Below, piece by piece: positions 9,635 through 19,293 of a stretch of DNA of 64,000 nucleotides (position 1 is its first letter; each line of letters starts with the position of its first letter). The notes under the pieces are model-generated. The model saw only the letters and a program-made list of their open reading frames with translations. It searched no databases and was not told the DNA's origin. The position numbers were made by a program, and so were the translations under genes. Source of the DNA: Nostoc sp. NIES-3756 (GTDB lineage: Bacteria > Cyanobacteriota > Cyanobacteriia > Cyanobacteriales > Nostocaceae); assembly GCF_001548375.1 (NCBI RefSeq), contig NZ_AP017295.1, positions 3,692,501-3,756,500 of the forward strand, given 5' to 3'.

Positions 9635-11641
9635 ATGGTATCTACTACTACACGCTTCTCGGATACTCAAAACCATTGGGCAAGTTTATTCATTGAAGCT
9701 TTATCAAAACGGCGGATTTTGAATGGCTATGCTGATGGGACTTTTCGTCCTAATAATCCAGTTAACCGTGCTGAGTTCGCCGCCATAATTGCCGCCGTCT
9801 TTAATCTATCAGTCAAACGTCAGTATATCAATTTTACGGATATTCCTGCCAATTTTTGGGCGGCTGGTGCAATTAAAAAAGCTTACGAAACCGGATTTTT
9901 AAGTGGTTTCCCTGATAAAACCTTCCGACCAGGTAATCAAATTTCCAGGGGTGATGTTTTAGTATCTCTAGTCAATGGCTTGGAAATGTCCAGCAAAATT
10001 CAACCAGATTTACTAGACAGATTGCCACAAATATACCAAGATGCAGCTAGTATTCCAGGTTATGGCAGAAATCAAATTGCGATCGCCACTAGTGCAGGTT
10101 TAGTTGCTAGCTTTCCCAATACCAAATTACTCAATTTTGGTAATGCGGCTACCCGTGGTGATGTAGCCGCAATTATCTATCAAGCTTTAGTCTATCTCGG
10201 TCAAGCAGAAAAGATTCCCTCTGCTTATTTAGTTGTACCGCCAACATCTACATCAACTGTCAGAGTCAGCCATACCAGAGAGTTTCGCGGCGCTTGGATA
10301 ACCACAGTGTGGAATAGTGACTGGCCTTCCAAAGCTGGACTCTCAACAACTCAACAGCAAGAGGAGTTGGTAGCAATTCTTACCAGGTTGCAACAGTTAA
10401 ATTTCAACGCCGTAATTTTGCAAGTGCGTCCAGAAGGGGATGCTTTGTATGCTTCTGAATTGGAACCTTGGAGTGCTTGGTTGACTGGTACACAAGGTAA
10501 AGCCCCAGAACCATTTTATGACCCCTTGCAGTTTGCGATCGCCGAAGCCCACAAACGCAACCTAGAAGTTCATGCTTGGTTCAACCCCTACCGCGCCAAA
10601 ACTACTATCAAAAGTGGGTCTAACGTCCGTCCCCATATAGCTGTAACTAACCCAGAAGTAGTTTATCAATGGGGGAATCAATTGTGGATGGATCCAGGCA
10701 TAAAAATTGTTCAAGATAGGGCTTATAACGTCATCATCGATGTTGTGCGTCGCTACGATATAGATGCAGTCCACCTCGATGACTATTTCTATCCCTATCC
10801 CATTCAAGGACAGTCTTTCCCCGATAATAAAACTTACGCCGCCTACAAGTCAGCAGGTGGACAACTTAGCTTAAACGACTGGCGACGACAAAATGTAGAT
10901 CAAATGGTGCTGCGTCTATCCCAAGGCATTAAAGCTACAAAACCTGATGTAAAATTTGGTATCAGTCCCTTTGGCATATATCGTCCTGGACAACCACCAG
11001 GAATCACAGGCTTAGATGCCTATAGTGTATTGTATGCTGACGCGAAGAAATGGTTAGAGCAAGGCTGGGTAGATTATTTAGCACCCCAACTATACTGGCG
11101 GACTGACCAAACCCAGCAGAGTTACCCCGTACTGTTGAAATGGTGGACAGAAATTAATTCCCAACAACGACATATTTATGCAGGCAATAATCTTGGACAA
11201 CTCGACGGCAAAGCTTGGAAGAGTGAAGAAATAGAAAAGCAAGTCAAAATCAGCCGCAACCAAGCAGCAGACTTATCATTAGGTAATATCTTCTTTAGTG
11301 TCGGTTCCATCATTGAAAACCGCCAAGACATCTCCGACACCTTCCAAAACTCACTATACAATAGACCAGCTTTAGTCCCTACAATGCCCTGGCGCAGTAC
11401 AACAGCACTCCCTCCACCAAAAGAACTGCAAGTCAACAACCGCAGACTCAGTTGGCAACCAGGAGATAACCAACCTGTGCGTTCTTGGACACTTTACCGC
11501 CAAAGTGATGCTAATTGGACACTACAGCGAGTGTTGTCAGCAGGTACAACATTCGCCACAGTCCAACCAGGAACCTATGCTGTATGTGCAGTAGATAGGT
11601 TAGGAAATGAAAGTCAAGGTGTAGTTATTAGTGTTAGTTGA
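9635..11641 (+). CDS. SLH-domain glycoside hydrolase (GHL10/DUF187-type)
   Basis: The 668-residue protein starts with three S-layer-homology repeats (~residues 8-57, 67-115, 134-185; for example GYADGTFRPNNPVNRAEF). These are followed by a GHL10-type hydrolase barrel (~215-540) opening with FRGAWITTVWNSDWPSK and containing the acidic motif AVHLDDYFYPYP. The last ~80 residues look like a beta-rich Ig/FN3-like module. SLH repeats usually anchor proteins to the cell wall and the hydrolase group acts on polysaccharide. Oddly, no signal peptide precedes the SLH region: the ATG at 9635 leads directly into VSTTTRFSDTQ. Monocistronic. Confidence 0.88.
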   Translation: MVSTTTRFSDTQNHWASLFIEALSKRRILNGYADGTFRPNNPVNRAEFAAIIAAVFNLSVKRQYINFTDIPANFWAAGAIKKAYETGFLSGFPDKTFRPGNQISRGDVLVSLVNGLEMSSKIQPDLLDRLPQIYQDAASIPGYGRNQIAIATSAGLVASFPNTKLLNFGNAATRGDVAAIIYQALVYLGQAEKIPSAYLVVPPTSTSTVRVSHTREFRGAWITTVWNSDWPSKAGLSTTQQQEELVAILTRLQQLNFNAVILQVRPEGDALYASELEPWSAWLTGTQGKAPEPFYDPLQFAIAEAHKRNLEVHAWFNPYRAKTTIKSGSNVRPHIAVTNPEVVYQWGNQLWMDPGIKIVQDRAYNVIIDVVRRYDIDAVHLDDYFYPYPIQGQSFPDNKTYAAYKSAGGQLSLNDWRRQNVDQMVLRLSQGIKATKPDVKFGISPFGIYRPGQPPGITGLDAYSVLYADAKKWLEQGWVDYLAPQLYWRTDQTQQSYPVLLKWWTEINSQQRHIYAGNNLGQLDGKAWKSEEIEKQVKISRNQAADLSLGNIFFSVGSIIENRQDISDTFQNSLYNRPALVPTMPWRSTTALPPPKELQVNNRRLSWQPGDNQPVRSWTLYRQSDANWTLQRVLSAGTTFATVQPGTYAVCAVDRLGNESQGVVISVS

Positions 11642-11848
11642 CGGTTGTCAGTTGTCAGTTATGATTATCATTCTGACTTCTGCCCTTTCAATTTTGGATT
11701 TGGGATTTTAAATTTTAGATTGGATGGTTCAATCTAACAATCTGTCTTGAAAAGTTTCCTACGGCGGGAAACCCGCCTACAGAACTTTTGTCTGCGACAC
11801 GCTACCGCGAACGCAAAATCTAAAATCTAAAATTCTCCTGCCTCCTAA
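11642..11848. repeat. Intergenic repeat cluster
   Basis: The stretch holds short direct repeats (GGTTGTCAGTTGTCAGTT; TTTGGATTTGGGATTTTAAA), then a GC-rich palindromic block CGGCGGGAAACCCGCC near 11763 and CGACACGCTACCGCGAACGC, matching blocks near 7400 and 27610. No gene is present. Confidence 0.5.
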
Positions 11849-12115
11849 TTAATTACAAAAATCATCTACTCTAATATCTCGCCAAATATCAGAAACTTGC
11901 CAGCCAGAGTTTCCGACAGACTGAATTACAGGATTATCTCGCACAGGAATATATTTAGCTTCTCTAATATCTATATATAGTTCTTTTTGTTCGTCAACAA
12001 TGGGTTCTGGAGTATCTAGAGGTTCGAGAGACAGGTTTTCTTCTTCTGTTTCCTCCATCATTTTTATCTTTTTCAGAACTAATTTTTCCGATTTTTTTAT
12101 TAGTCGTATATCCAT
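11849..12115 (-). CDS. Small acidic hypothetical protein
   Basis: Unrecognised. The frame is open on the minus strand up to 12178 (GTG), but no start has a good ribosome site; I chose ATG at 12115 (MDIRLIKKSEK, 88 aa). ATGs at 12061 and 12058 are also possible. The product has a basic N-terminus, an acidic middle (EETEEENLSLEP) and a C-terminal segment with SGWQVSDIWRDIRVDD. It lies downstream of a repeat cluster and apart from neighbours. Confidence 0.45.
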   Translation of the reverse strand: MDIRLIKKSEKLVLKKIKMMEETEEENLSLEPLDTPEPIVDEQKELYIDIREAKYIPVRDNPVIQSVGNSGWQVSDIWRDIRVDDFCN

Positions 12116-12562
12116 TGATTTTGATGCCTTATACAGTGACAGAAAAAAGTTAATCTCAAGACTGATTTTTAGACACACTAGTATAGTTCTTCAAGAATCT
12201 TGGAAAAGATCCGTAATGAAGTCCATGTAGTATCTAATGTTGTAAAAAATACTCAGGACAAACTAGAATACACCAAATTTAGATAAAATAAAACTAATAT
12301 GCTGAAAAATTTATAGAAATTAAGAGGAGTCAATTACCAAAGAATAGCGAATTACTCAAGATTCACCACTAATTTTTAAACGCTTCTCATTTTTTCATAA
12401 AAATCTTCACAAAAGCAAAATAAATTTTTTCAAAAAAAATAAAAAAATGATGCCTGAAGCATCAATAAGATTAATCTTACTTAACTAGCTCGAAATAGTT
12501 CTATAGCTATTGACAGATAGATAAAAACATATAGTTATCATCAGACACTGTTCTCTGTCATA
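12116..12562. other. Intergenic region, nothing identified
   Basis: AT-rich gap of ~450 bases before the 3' end of the response-regulator gene, with poly-A and poly-T tracts around 12415-12450. I see no gene or clear terminator. Confidence 0.45.
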
Positions 12563-13237
12563 TTACCCATTGCTAGATTTAATTAACTGTTTTTGTAAGG
12601 CAACGACCACAGCTTGGTGGCGATCGCTCACCTCTAACTTATGTAAAATGGTGTGAACATGAACCCTAACTGTACCTGGACTGATGTATAGTGCTAGCGC
12701 AATTTCTTGATTTGTCTTACCCTCAGCTAACAAAGACAAAATTTCCAATTCACGCCCAGTTAAAAGATTAGGTGATTTGCTGAGGTTAGTTGCCCCTTGG
12801 GACTGACTCTCCTCAATAGAAGAACGAATCTCTCTAGTTGCAGTTTCATCCCACCAAGAAGCACCAACAGCCACCGAACGCAGTGCTAATAATAATTTTT
12901 CCGCAGCAATTCCTTTAAGACAATAGCCTTGAGCGCCTACTTCAATTAACTTAGAAATTAGGGGTTTTTGAGAATGGGAAGTCAAAACCAAAATGGGTAA
13001 TTTGGGGTTTTGCTGCTTAATTTGTCTGCAAGCTTCAACACCTCCAAGTCCTGGTAAGCCTACATCTAATAACACCACATCTACAGGGTGTTGCTTAATT
13101 AAATCAAGGGCTGTTTCGCCATCTTCCGCCTCAGCAATAATTTCTAAACCCGTCTCTTGTTCTAACCGCACACGTAAGCCTAAGCGAAAGAGTTCGTCAT
13201 CTTCAACCAACAAAATTTTCACAGGATGAGAAGCCAT
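12563..13237 (-). CDS. NarL/FixJ-type response regulator
   Basis: The 224-residue product has an N-terminal receiver domain (VKILLVEDDELFRLGL; phospho-acceptor Asp in VVLLDVGLPG at ~residue 57; conserved Thr in LVLTSH and Lys in CLKG). It ends with a LuxR-type helix-turn-helix (LTGRELEILSLLAEGKTNQEIA, ~160-180; then GTVRVHVHTILHKL). It is a DNA-binding regulator, not the OmpR/KdpE type. The gene begins one base after the stop codon of the upstream sensor kinase, so the two form an operon, divergent from kdpA. Confidence 0.93.
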   Translation of the reverse strand: MASHPVKILLVEDDELFRLGLRVRLEQETGLEIIAEAEDGETALDLIKQHPVDVVLLDVGLPGLGGVEACRQIKQQNPKLPILVLTSHSQKPLISKLIEVGAQGYCLKGIAAEKLLLALRSVAVGASWWDETATREIRSSIEESQSQGATNLSKSPNLLTGRELEILSLLAEGKTNQEIALALYISPGTVRVHVHTILHKLEVSDRHQAVVVALQKQLIKSSNG

Positions 13238-13238
13238 C

Positions 13239-14321
13239 TTACGCAGTCAGAGAAGGAGGAAATGGGAGAATGGGCAATTTAAAAGCAAACATTGCACCAT
13301 AAGGAACGCGATTCTCTGCCCAAATTATACCGTTATGCGCAGCGATAATTTGCCGCGATAGATAAAGTCCTAAGCCTGAACCTTTGGCTTGCCGTTCACT
13401 ATGCCCTTGATAAAACCTGGCAAATAAATGAGGAAATTGTTCTGGTTGGATACCTGCACCAGTATCTAAAATTTTTACCACTTGATAAGAGGCTTGTGTT
13501 TCTAAAGCTACCTCAACGTGATCGCCACGACGCGAATGATTGATAGCATTAACTAGAAGATTCTGTAATACCCTGTGCAATTGTAGAGGATCACCTTGCA
13601 CCCATAAACTCTGCCGCCAACCGACATCACCATAGTTAAACGATATATGAACTCGGCGATTAGCTGCTAATTCTGTCAGCGTAGTGGCGGCTTCTTCTGC
13701 CAAACTGGTTAAATCCACAGGCATTAAATCTAAATGCAAACCTTCTGTATCATTGCGATAGATATCTAATAGGGTTTCTAGGAGTTGCAGAGAAGTTTTA
13801 TGAGAGCGGATAATTGTGGTCAATAGTGGCTGCTGTGCTGGGAGTATGACACCGAATTTTTCCTGTTGTAAAGCCTTAAGAGTTTCAATAGCACCTAAAA
13901 GTGGCGTTTTTAAATCGTGGGTGAGTGTGGAAGCAAAATCTTCTCGCAACCGCACCAACTCTGCTTGTGACTCCAACTTAGCGCGGGTGAGGGCGATCGC
14001 CTCTTGAGAACGACGCAGGCGATCGCTTAAAATACCAGTAACAATCAAAGCGATAGAAGCGATCGCTCGATCAGCAACTATAGCAGTTGTAATTATTTCT
14101 CCTCCAGGAACTACTAAATTCAAAATAGTTAAACTCACAGCCATCACTGTTGTCAGCAAAGTTCCTACTCTACCCAACCAAAAATTTGCTAACAATATCG
14201 GCCCAGTATAAAGATAGCCAAATACATAATCTGCTGGCGTAACAAACTCCATCGACATGACGAGAATAAATAAGCCAACGATGATAGAAATTCTGATTAA
14301 CTGTGAGTTTCTAGATACCAA
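13239..14321 (-). CDS. Membrane sensor histidine kinase
   Basis: This 360-residue kinase has an N-terminal membrane region of roughly four helices (~residues 8-105), a short coiled linker, the H-box FASTLTHDLKTPLLGA (His ~138), and a C-terminal ATPase domain with N-box NLLVNAINHS, G1 ILDTGAGI and G2 GSGLGLYLS. It has no KdpD or USP domain. With the NarL-type regulator that follows by one base, it forms a complete two-component system. Divergence from kdpA across ~330 bases makes control of the Kdp operon plausible, but this is inference from position. Confidence 0.9.
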   Translation of the reverse strand: MVSRNSQLIRISIIVGLFILVMSMEFVTPADYVFGYLYTGPILLANFWLGRVGTLLTTVMAVSLTILNLVVPGGEIITTAIVADRAIASIALIVTGILSDRLRRSQEAIALTRAKLESQAELVRLREDFASTLTHDLKTPLLGAIETLKALQQEKFGVILPAQQPLLTTIIRSHKTSLQLLETLLDIYRNDTEGLHLDLMPVDLTSLAEEAATTLTELAANRRVHISFNYGDVGWRQSLWVQGDPLQLHRVLQNLLVNAINHSRRGDHVEVALETQASYQVVKILDTGAGIQPEQFPHLFARFYQGHSERQAKGSGLGLYLSRQIIAAHNGIIWAENRVPYGAMFAFKLPILPFPPSLTA

Positions 14322-14654
14322 TTTTCTTAACTTTGTAATATTCCGGTAACAACTGTCTACTAAATATAGCGTTTCCTAATCATCATTAATAAAACTGGTA
14401 AAACCTCTGCGTTCCTCCGCGTTTAAAAACATTACTCTACTTCACTTAGCCGGAAACCGCCATAAATCAAATTTTATGACATTAATCATCTAAAATATCG
14501 CGTTTAGAAGATATCTAAACGACCTAAACACCGATATATATTTCCTACTAAACATCATCTAGAAAAATAAACCCACTTTTATATCCATCTACTCCTTGTT
14601 TTCCCAAGTACAAAAGCCAATGATGTAATCATAATTACGAATTACAAAATTCCC
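14322..14654. other. Divergent control region between sensor kinase and kdpA
   Basis: These ~330 bases separate the two-component operon from the kdp operon and must contain both promoters. I see AT-rich sequence with short imperfect palindromes (AAATATCGCGTTTAGAAGATATCTAAACG near 14490-14520) but no site I can assign to a known regulator. Confidence 0.45.
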
Positions 14655-16400
14655 ATGTTGCCAGGATGGATACAAATAGCCTTAACCTTACTAATTGTCG
14701 TAGCCATAACTCCCTTTTTTGGGCGATATATGGCGCGTGTATATCAAGAGCAGCGTACATTTCTTGACCCAATTCTCAAACCAGTTGAACGATTACTTTA
14801 CGCTCTAATTGGCGTAAGTACCAAAGAAAATATGAGCGGCTGGCAGTATGCACGGGCAATTCTGTACAGCAATATAGTGATGGGGGTGCTGATATTTTTT
14901 ATCTTAATGAATCAGGGATGGCTACCCCTCAACCCCACTAAAATAGGCGCACCAACTTGGGATACTGCACTGCACACAACTATTTCCTTCATTACTAACA
15001 CTAACCAACAGCATTATTCAGGAGAAACCTATTTAAGTTATGCCAGTCAAATCTGGGGATTGGGGTATCATATGTTTACCTCAGCCGCCACTGGTTTAGC
15101 TGTGGGCATTGCCTTTATTCGTGGGTTAACTGGTAGACCTTTGGGTAATTTTTATGTAGACTTAATCCGCTCTATCACCAGAATATTTTTACCTATTTGT
15201 ATTGTTGGTGGGATTGCTTTAATGGCATCTGGTGTACCAGAAACATTAGGAGGGCCAGTTGTATTTCCTACCATAGAAAATCCTAATATAAGTCAGGCGA
15301 TCGCGCTTGGCCCTGTTGCCCATTTTGAAATCATCAAACAACTAGGAGAAAATGGCGGCGGCTTCTTTGCTATCAACTCAGCCCACCCATTTGAAAATCC
15401 CAACGGCTTGTCTAACTTAATAGAGGTTGTGGCGATGCTGTCAATTCCCACCTCCTTAATATATACCTACGGCTTATTTGCAAATAATAAAAAACAAGCG
15501 TGGTTAGCGTATGGGATGGTGAGTGTAATATTTATCGCCTTTGTCATAATTAACGGTATTGGCGAGTATAACGGTAATCCAGCAGTCAATACACTATTAG
15601 GAAGTACGCAACCAAATTTAGAAGGTAAAGAAGTCCGTTTTGGTTGGGCGCAGTCAGCGCTATTCGCCACAGCCACCACAGCCACAATGACGGGTGCAGT
15701 CAACAGTTTACATGATTCATTCATGCCCAACGGCGGCTTTGTTACCCTCTCAAATATGTTTTTGCAAATTGTTTGGGGTGGACAAGGTACAGGAACAGCA
15801 TACTTATTTGCCTATCTAATTCTGGCAGTCTTCGCTACAGGCTTAATGGTCGGACGTACACCAGAATTTCTCGGACGTAAAATCGAAAAACGCGAAGTAG
15901 TCCTAGCCAGTTTCCTCATTCTCCTAGTCCACCCCATAGCCATCATGATTCCGGCGGGAATTACTCTAGCCTTTAGCGAACAACTAGCAGGAATTAGTAA
16001 CCCCGGCTTCCACGGCTTGGCGCAAGTCATCTATGAATACGCCTCCGCCGCCGCCAACAACGGTTCTGGCTTTGAAGGCTTAGGAGATTCCCAACCTTCA
16101 CCATTAGCCACTGCGGCTGGTGCAAAACCCACTATCACCGCCCTCTGGTGGAACCTTAGCACCTGTTTCAGCCTCCTCGCCGGGCGTTATATTCCCATCA
16201 TCGGCTTACTGTTACTAGCAGATAGCATATCCCGCAAGCAAAAAGTTCCTTTAACAGTCGGTACATTACGCACCGACACCAGTTTATTTACAGGCGTAAC
16301 AGCAGGCGTAATTTTAATTCTCGGCGCACTGACATTCTTTCCAGTTCTAGCATTCGGCCCCATTGGTGAAGCGTTCTGGATTAGCAAAGGTATTGGGTAA
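14655..16400 (+). CDS. kdpA: Potassium-transporting ATPase subunit A
   Basis: KdpA is the K+-selective channel-like subunit of the high-affinity KdpFABC pump. The 581-residue membrane protein shows the family pore segments, including [11 protein letters not shown] (~residues 115-125), [16 protein letters not shown] (~235-250), [18 protein letters not shown] (~343-360) and [13 protein letters not shown] (~463-475). Length is slightly above the 557 of E. coli. ATG at 14655 begins [13 protein letters not shown]. It is the first gene of kdpA-kdpB-kdpG-kdpC. A 425-base gap filled by a 21-bp repeat array separates it from kdpB, which is unusual for kdp operons. Confidence 0.97.
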   Translation: MLPGWIQIALTLLIVVAITPFFGRYMARVYQEQRTFLDPILKPVERLLYALIGVSTKENMSGWQYARAILYSNIVMGVLIFFILMNQGWLPLNPTKIGAPTWDTALHTTISFITNTNQQHYSGETYLSYASQIWGLGYHMFTSAATGLAVGIAFIRGLTGRPLGNFYVDLIRSITRIFLPICIVGGIALMASGVPETLGGPVVFPTIENPNISQAIALGPVAHFEIIKQLGENGGGFFAINSAHPFENPNGLSNLIEVVAMLSIPTSLIYTYGLFANNKKQAWLAYGMVSVIFIAFVIINGIGEYNGNPAVNTLLGSTQPNLEGKEVRFGWAQSALFATATTATMTGAVNSLHDSFMPNGGFVTLSNMFLQIVWGGQGTGTAYLFAYLILAVFATGLMVGRTPEFLGRKIEKREVVLASFLILLVHPIAIMIPAGITLAFSEQLAGISNPGFHGLAQVIYEYASAAANNGSGFEGLGDSQPSPLATAAGAKPTITALWWNLSTCFSLLAGRYIPIIGLLLLADSISRKQKVPLTVGTLRTDTSLFTGVTAGVILILGALTFFPVLAFGPIGEAFWISKGIG

Positions 16401-16428
16401 TACCAATTCAAAATTCAAAATTTTAATT

Positions 16429-16755
16429 TCAAAGGTGCAACTGTCAGGCTTAAAGCCTCAACGTTCTAGTTCAAAACCTCAACGTTTTAGTTCAAAACCT
16501 CAACGTTTTAGTTCAAAGCCTCAACGTTCTAGTTCAAAGGTGCAACGTTCTAGTTCAAAACCTCAACGTTCTAGTTCAAAACCTCAACGTTCTAGCTCAA
16601 AGCCTCAACGTTCTAGCTCAAAGCCTCAACGTTCTAGCTCAAAACCTCAACGTTCTAGCTCAAAACCTCAACGTTCTAGTTCAAAGCCTCAACGTTTTAG
16701 TTCAAAGCCTCAACGTTCTAGCTCAAAGCCTCAACGTTTAGGTTCAAAGCGTCAA
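16429..16755 (+). repeat. 21-bp tandem repeat array between kdpA and kdpB
   Basis: Fourteen consecutive 21-base units start at 16450, preceded by one degenerate unit (16429-16449) and followed by a partial one. Each unit has the core CCTCAACGTTCTAG preceded by TCAAAA or TCAAAG; variation is mostly C/T or A/G at three positions. In one forward frame each unit reads Ser-Lys-Pro-Gln-Arg-Ser-Ser with no stop, and this frame is open from 16363 (inside kdpA) to 16878 (inside kdpB). There are no unique spacers, so it is not a CRISPR. It sits in the transcribed interior of the kdp operon. Confidence 0.9.
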
Positions 16756-16825
16756 AACATTACAAATTTACAACAAAACTCCGCTTATTTCTCCCCCCTC
16801 TCCCCCCTCTCCCTCATCTCCACAT

Positions 16826-18967
16826 ATGACAACTATCAACCCATCCCCCTCACCCCGTACTCCCCAAGGAACTCGTGACTCCCGCAGACACACTCCCAAG
16901 GCAGATATGCGGGGCATTTACCAAAGAGCAATTAAAGAGTCATTTGTCAAGCTCAATCCTCAATATGCAGTCAGAAATCCAGTCATGTTTATTGTTTGGG
17001 TAGGGACAATTGTCACATTTTTAGTCACTCTTGACCCCAATTTATTCGGGACAGTCCAAGCCAATGTCAACCAGCAACGCTTATTAAATGGATTAATTAC
17101 CTTAATTCTCTTTTTCACCGTCTTATTTGCCAATTTTGCCGAAGCTGTAGCCGAGGGACGCGGTAAAGCTCAAGCAGATACCTTAAGAACTACCCGTTCT
17201 GATACTCCTGCCAAAAAAATCTTACCCGATGGTTCTATAGAAACGGTTAATTCTACACAACTACGTCGGGGTGATTTAGTCAAAGTAGTTGCTAATGATA
17301 TGATTCCCGCCGATGGAGAAGTAATACAAGGTCTTGGTTCAGTCGATGAGTCGGCAATTACTGGAGAGTCTGCACCAGTCCTCAAGCAACCCGGTACAGA
17401 TATTGCTAGTTCTGTCACCGGAGGAACACGCCTCCTTTCCGATGAGTTGACAATTCGCATTACAGCCGATCCTGGGCAGGGTTTTATTGACAGGATGATT
17501 TCTCTTGTGGAAGGGGCGGAACGTTCTAAAACACCTAACGAGATTGCCCTAACAGTCTTACTTGCTGTACTCACACAGGTGTTCTTGATTGTAGTGGCAA
17601 CTATGCCACCCTTTGTTAACTACATTGCCAACTTCATTAATACAATATTTGGCGCAGAGGCAGCAAACAGTTTACGTGCAGGTGCAAGTATTGCTATTCT
17701 CATTTCCCTACTGGTGGCTTTGATTCCTACAACTATTGGCGGTTTATTAAGTGCCATTGGGATTGCAGGGATGGATAGAGTCGCCCAATTTAATGTCATT
17801 GCTACTTCAGGACGAGCTGTCGAAGCCTGTGGGGATATTAATACTTTGGTATTGGATAAAACAGGTACTATTACCTTGGGAAATCGGCTGGCGGATGAGT
17901 TCATTCCTGTGAATAGCTATACAGTTGAAGATGTAGCACGTATCGCCAGAGATGCCAGTGTATTTGATGAAACCCCGGAAGGTAGATCAATTGTCCAACT
18001 TGCCCAAAGATACCAGATTGAGTTTGATTTTCCTCTCAATCAAGCCGAGGGTGTAGAATTTTCTGCCAAAACTCGGATGAGTGGCACTAATTTACCCAAT
18101 GGTAAACAAGTTCGCAAGGGTGCAGTCGATGCTATTAAGGGGTTTGTCCGTTCCCGTGGTGGTTCAGTTGGGGCTGATGTTGATGCTGCTTATGAGCGTG
18201 TTTCTCGCTTGGGCGGTACGCCGTTAGCCGTCTGTCAAGATGACCAAATTTTTGGTGTGATTTATCTTAAAGATATCGTCAAGCCAGGTTTGCGAGAACG
18301 ATTTGACCAACTGCGCCGCATGGGTGTACGTACTGTCATGTTGACAGGTGACAATCGAATTACAGCTGGTGTTATTGCCGAGGAAGCCGGAGTAGATGAT
18401 TTCATTGCCGAAGCTACACCAGAGGACAAAATCAGTGTCATTCGCTCTGAACAGTCTCAGGGTAAGTTGGTAGCCATGACTGGAGATGGTACTAACGATG
18501 CACCTGCCCTTGCTCAAGCTAACGTGGGTTTAGCAATGAACTCTGGGACACAAGCTGCTAAAGAAGCTGCCAATATGGTGGATTTGGATTCCGATCCTAC
18601 GAAATTAATTGATTTGGTAACTATTGGTAAGCAATTATTAATTACTCGTGGGGCTTTGACTACATTTTCTATTGCCAATGATATCGCTAAATATTTTGCA
18701 ATTATTCCTACTATCTTTGGGGCTGCGGGAATTGGCGCATTGAATATTATGGGTTTGAAAAGCGCTCAATCTGCGATTATTTCGGCTTTGATTTATAACG
18801 CTTTGATTATTCCTGCTTTGATTCCCATTGCACTTAAGGGTGTAAAGTTTCGTCCTTTGACGGCAGATCAGTTATTAAGACGCAATATTTTGATTTATGG
18901 GTTGGGTGGGATTATTGCTCCTTTTGTGGCGATTAAGTTGATTGATGTTGTTTTGCCTTTTTCTTGA
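16826..18967 (+). CDS. kdpB: Potassium-transporting ATPase subunit B (P-type ATPase)
   Basis: KdpB is the ATP-hydrolysing subunit of KdpFABC. The 713-residue protein shows the actuator motif [12 protein letters not shown], the phosphorylation motif [10 protein letters not shown] (Asp ~344), the hinge motif [18 protein letters not shown] and C-terminal membrane helices. Its length is ~30 residues longer than E. coli KdpB because of a Pro/Ser/Arg-rich N-terminus ([20 protein letters not shown]). The ATG at 16826 is the earliest in frame after the repeat array. Confidence 0.97.
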   Translation: MTTINPSPSPRTPQGTRDSRRHTPKADMRGIYQRAIKESFVKLNPQYAVRNPVMFIVWVGTIVTFLVTLDPNLFGTVQANVNQQRLLNGLITLILFFTVLFANFAEAVAEGRGKAQADTLRTTRSDTPAKKILPDGSIETVNSTQLRRGDLVKVVANDMIPADGEVIQGLGSVDESAITGESAPVLKQPGTDIASSVTGGTRLLSDELTIRITADPGQGFIDRMISLVEGAERSKTPNEIALTVLLAVLTQVFLIVVATMPPFVNYIANFINTIFGAEAANSLRAGASIAILISLLVALIPTTIGGLLSAIGIAGMDRVAQFNVIATSGRAVEACGDINTLVLDKTGTITLGNRLADEFIPVNSYTVEDVARIARDASVFDETPEGRSIVQLAQRYQIEFDFPLNQAEGVEFSAKTRMSGTNLPNGKQVRKGAVDAIKGFVRSRGGSVGADVDAAYERVSRLGGTPLAVCQDDQIFGVIYLKDIVKPGLRERFDQLRRMGVRTVMLTGDNRITAGVIAEEAGVDDFIAEATPEDKISVIRSEQSQGKLVAMTGDGTNDAPALAQANVGLAMNSGTQAAKEAANMVDLDSDPTKLIDLVTIGKQLLITRGALTTFSIANDIAKYFAIIPTIFGAAGIGALNIMGLKSAQSAIISALIYNALIIPALIPIALKGVKFRPLTADQLLRRNILIYGLGGIIAPFVAIKLIDVVLPFS

Positions 18968-19056
18968 GGGTTTATTTGAGAAACGCAGAGGGGCGCTGAG
19001 GTTAGCGCAGAGTTTTGATTTTTTACGTTTTTTACAATAGATGTTTGCTGAATATT

Positions 19057-19293
19057 ATGAAATCGATTCGTTCGTCTTTTTCCCAATCTCCAATCCCCAA
19101 ATTTAAGCAAAAACTGCCCTTATTTTTATTCTTGGCAATGTGTTTCAACCTTGTGGTTGCACCTGTTGTTTATGCGGCTACGGGAGAACAGTTTTCTCAT
19201 TTCCAAGCTTGGGCTTTGGGGCTTTTAGGGTTGGTGACTTTGAGTCTTTCTATTTATCTATTTTTTGTGATGTTTATACCGGAGAAATTCTAA
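19057..19293 (+). CDS. kdpG: KdpG/KdpF-like small membrane subunit of the Kdp pump
   Basis: The 78-residue product has two hydrophobic segments (~residues 22-40 and ~50-70) and ends YLFFVMFIPEKF. That matches the end of KdpF subunits (…RPEKF), so it looks like a KdpF with an added N-terminal helix, the form described as KdpG in Anabaena. I placed the start at ATG 19057 (MKSIRSSFSQS). An upstream in-frame codon at 19015 would add 14 residues without support. Its stop TAA overlaps the ATG of kdpC (TAATG). Confidence 0.85.
   Translation: MKSIRSSFSQSPIPKFKQKLPLFLFLAMCFNLVVAPVVYAATGEQFSHFQAWALGLLGLVTLSLSIYLFFVMFIPEKF

Noticed and set aside
12563..14321. KdpDE pair
   Set aside because: Kinase lacks KdpD N-terminal domains and the regulator has a LuxR-type rather than OmpR-type DNA-binding domain.
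15467..16411. Minus-strand frames within kdpA
   Set aside because: Antisense shadows of kdpA in the expected frame.
16429..16755. CRISPR array
   Set aside because: The 21-bp units are contiguous without unique spacers, and no cas gene is nearby.
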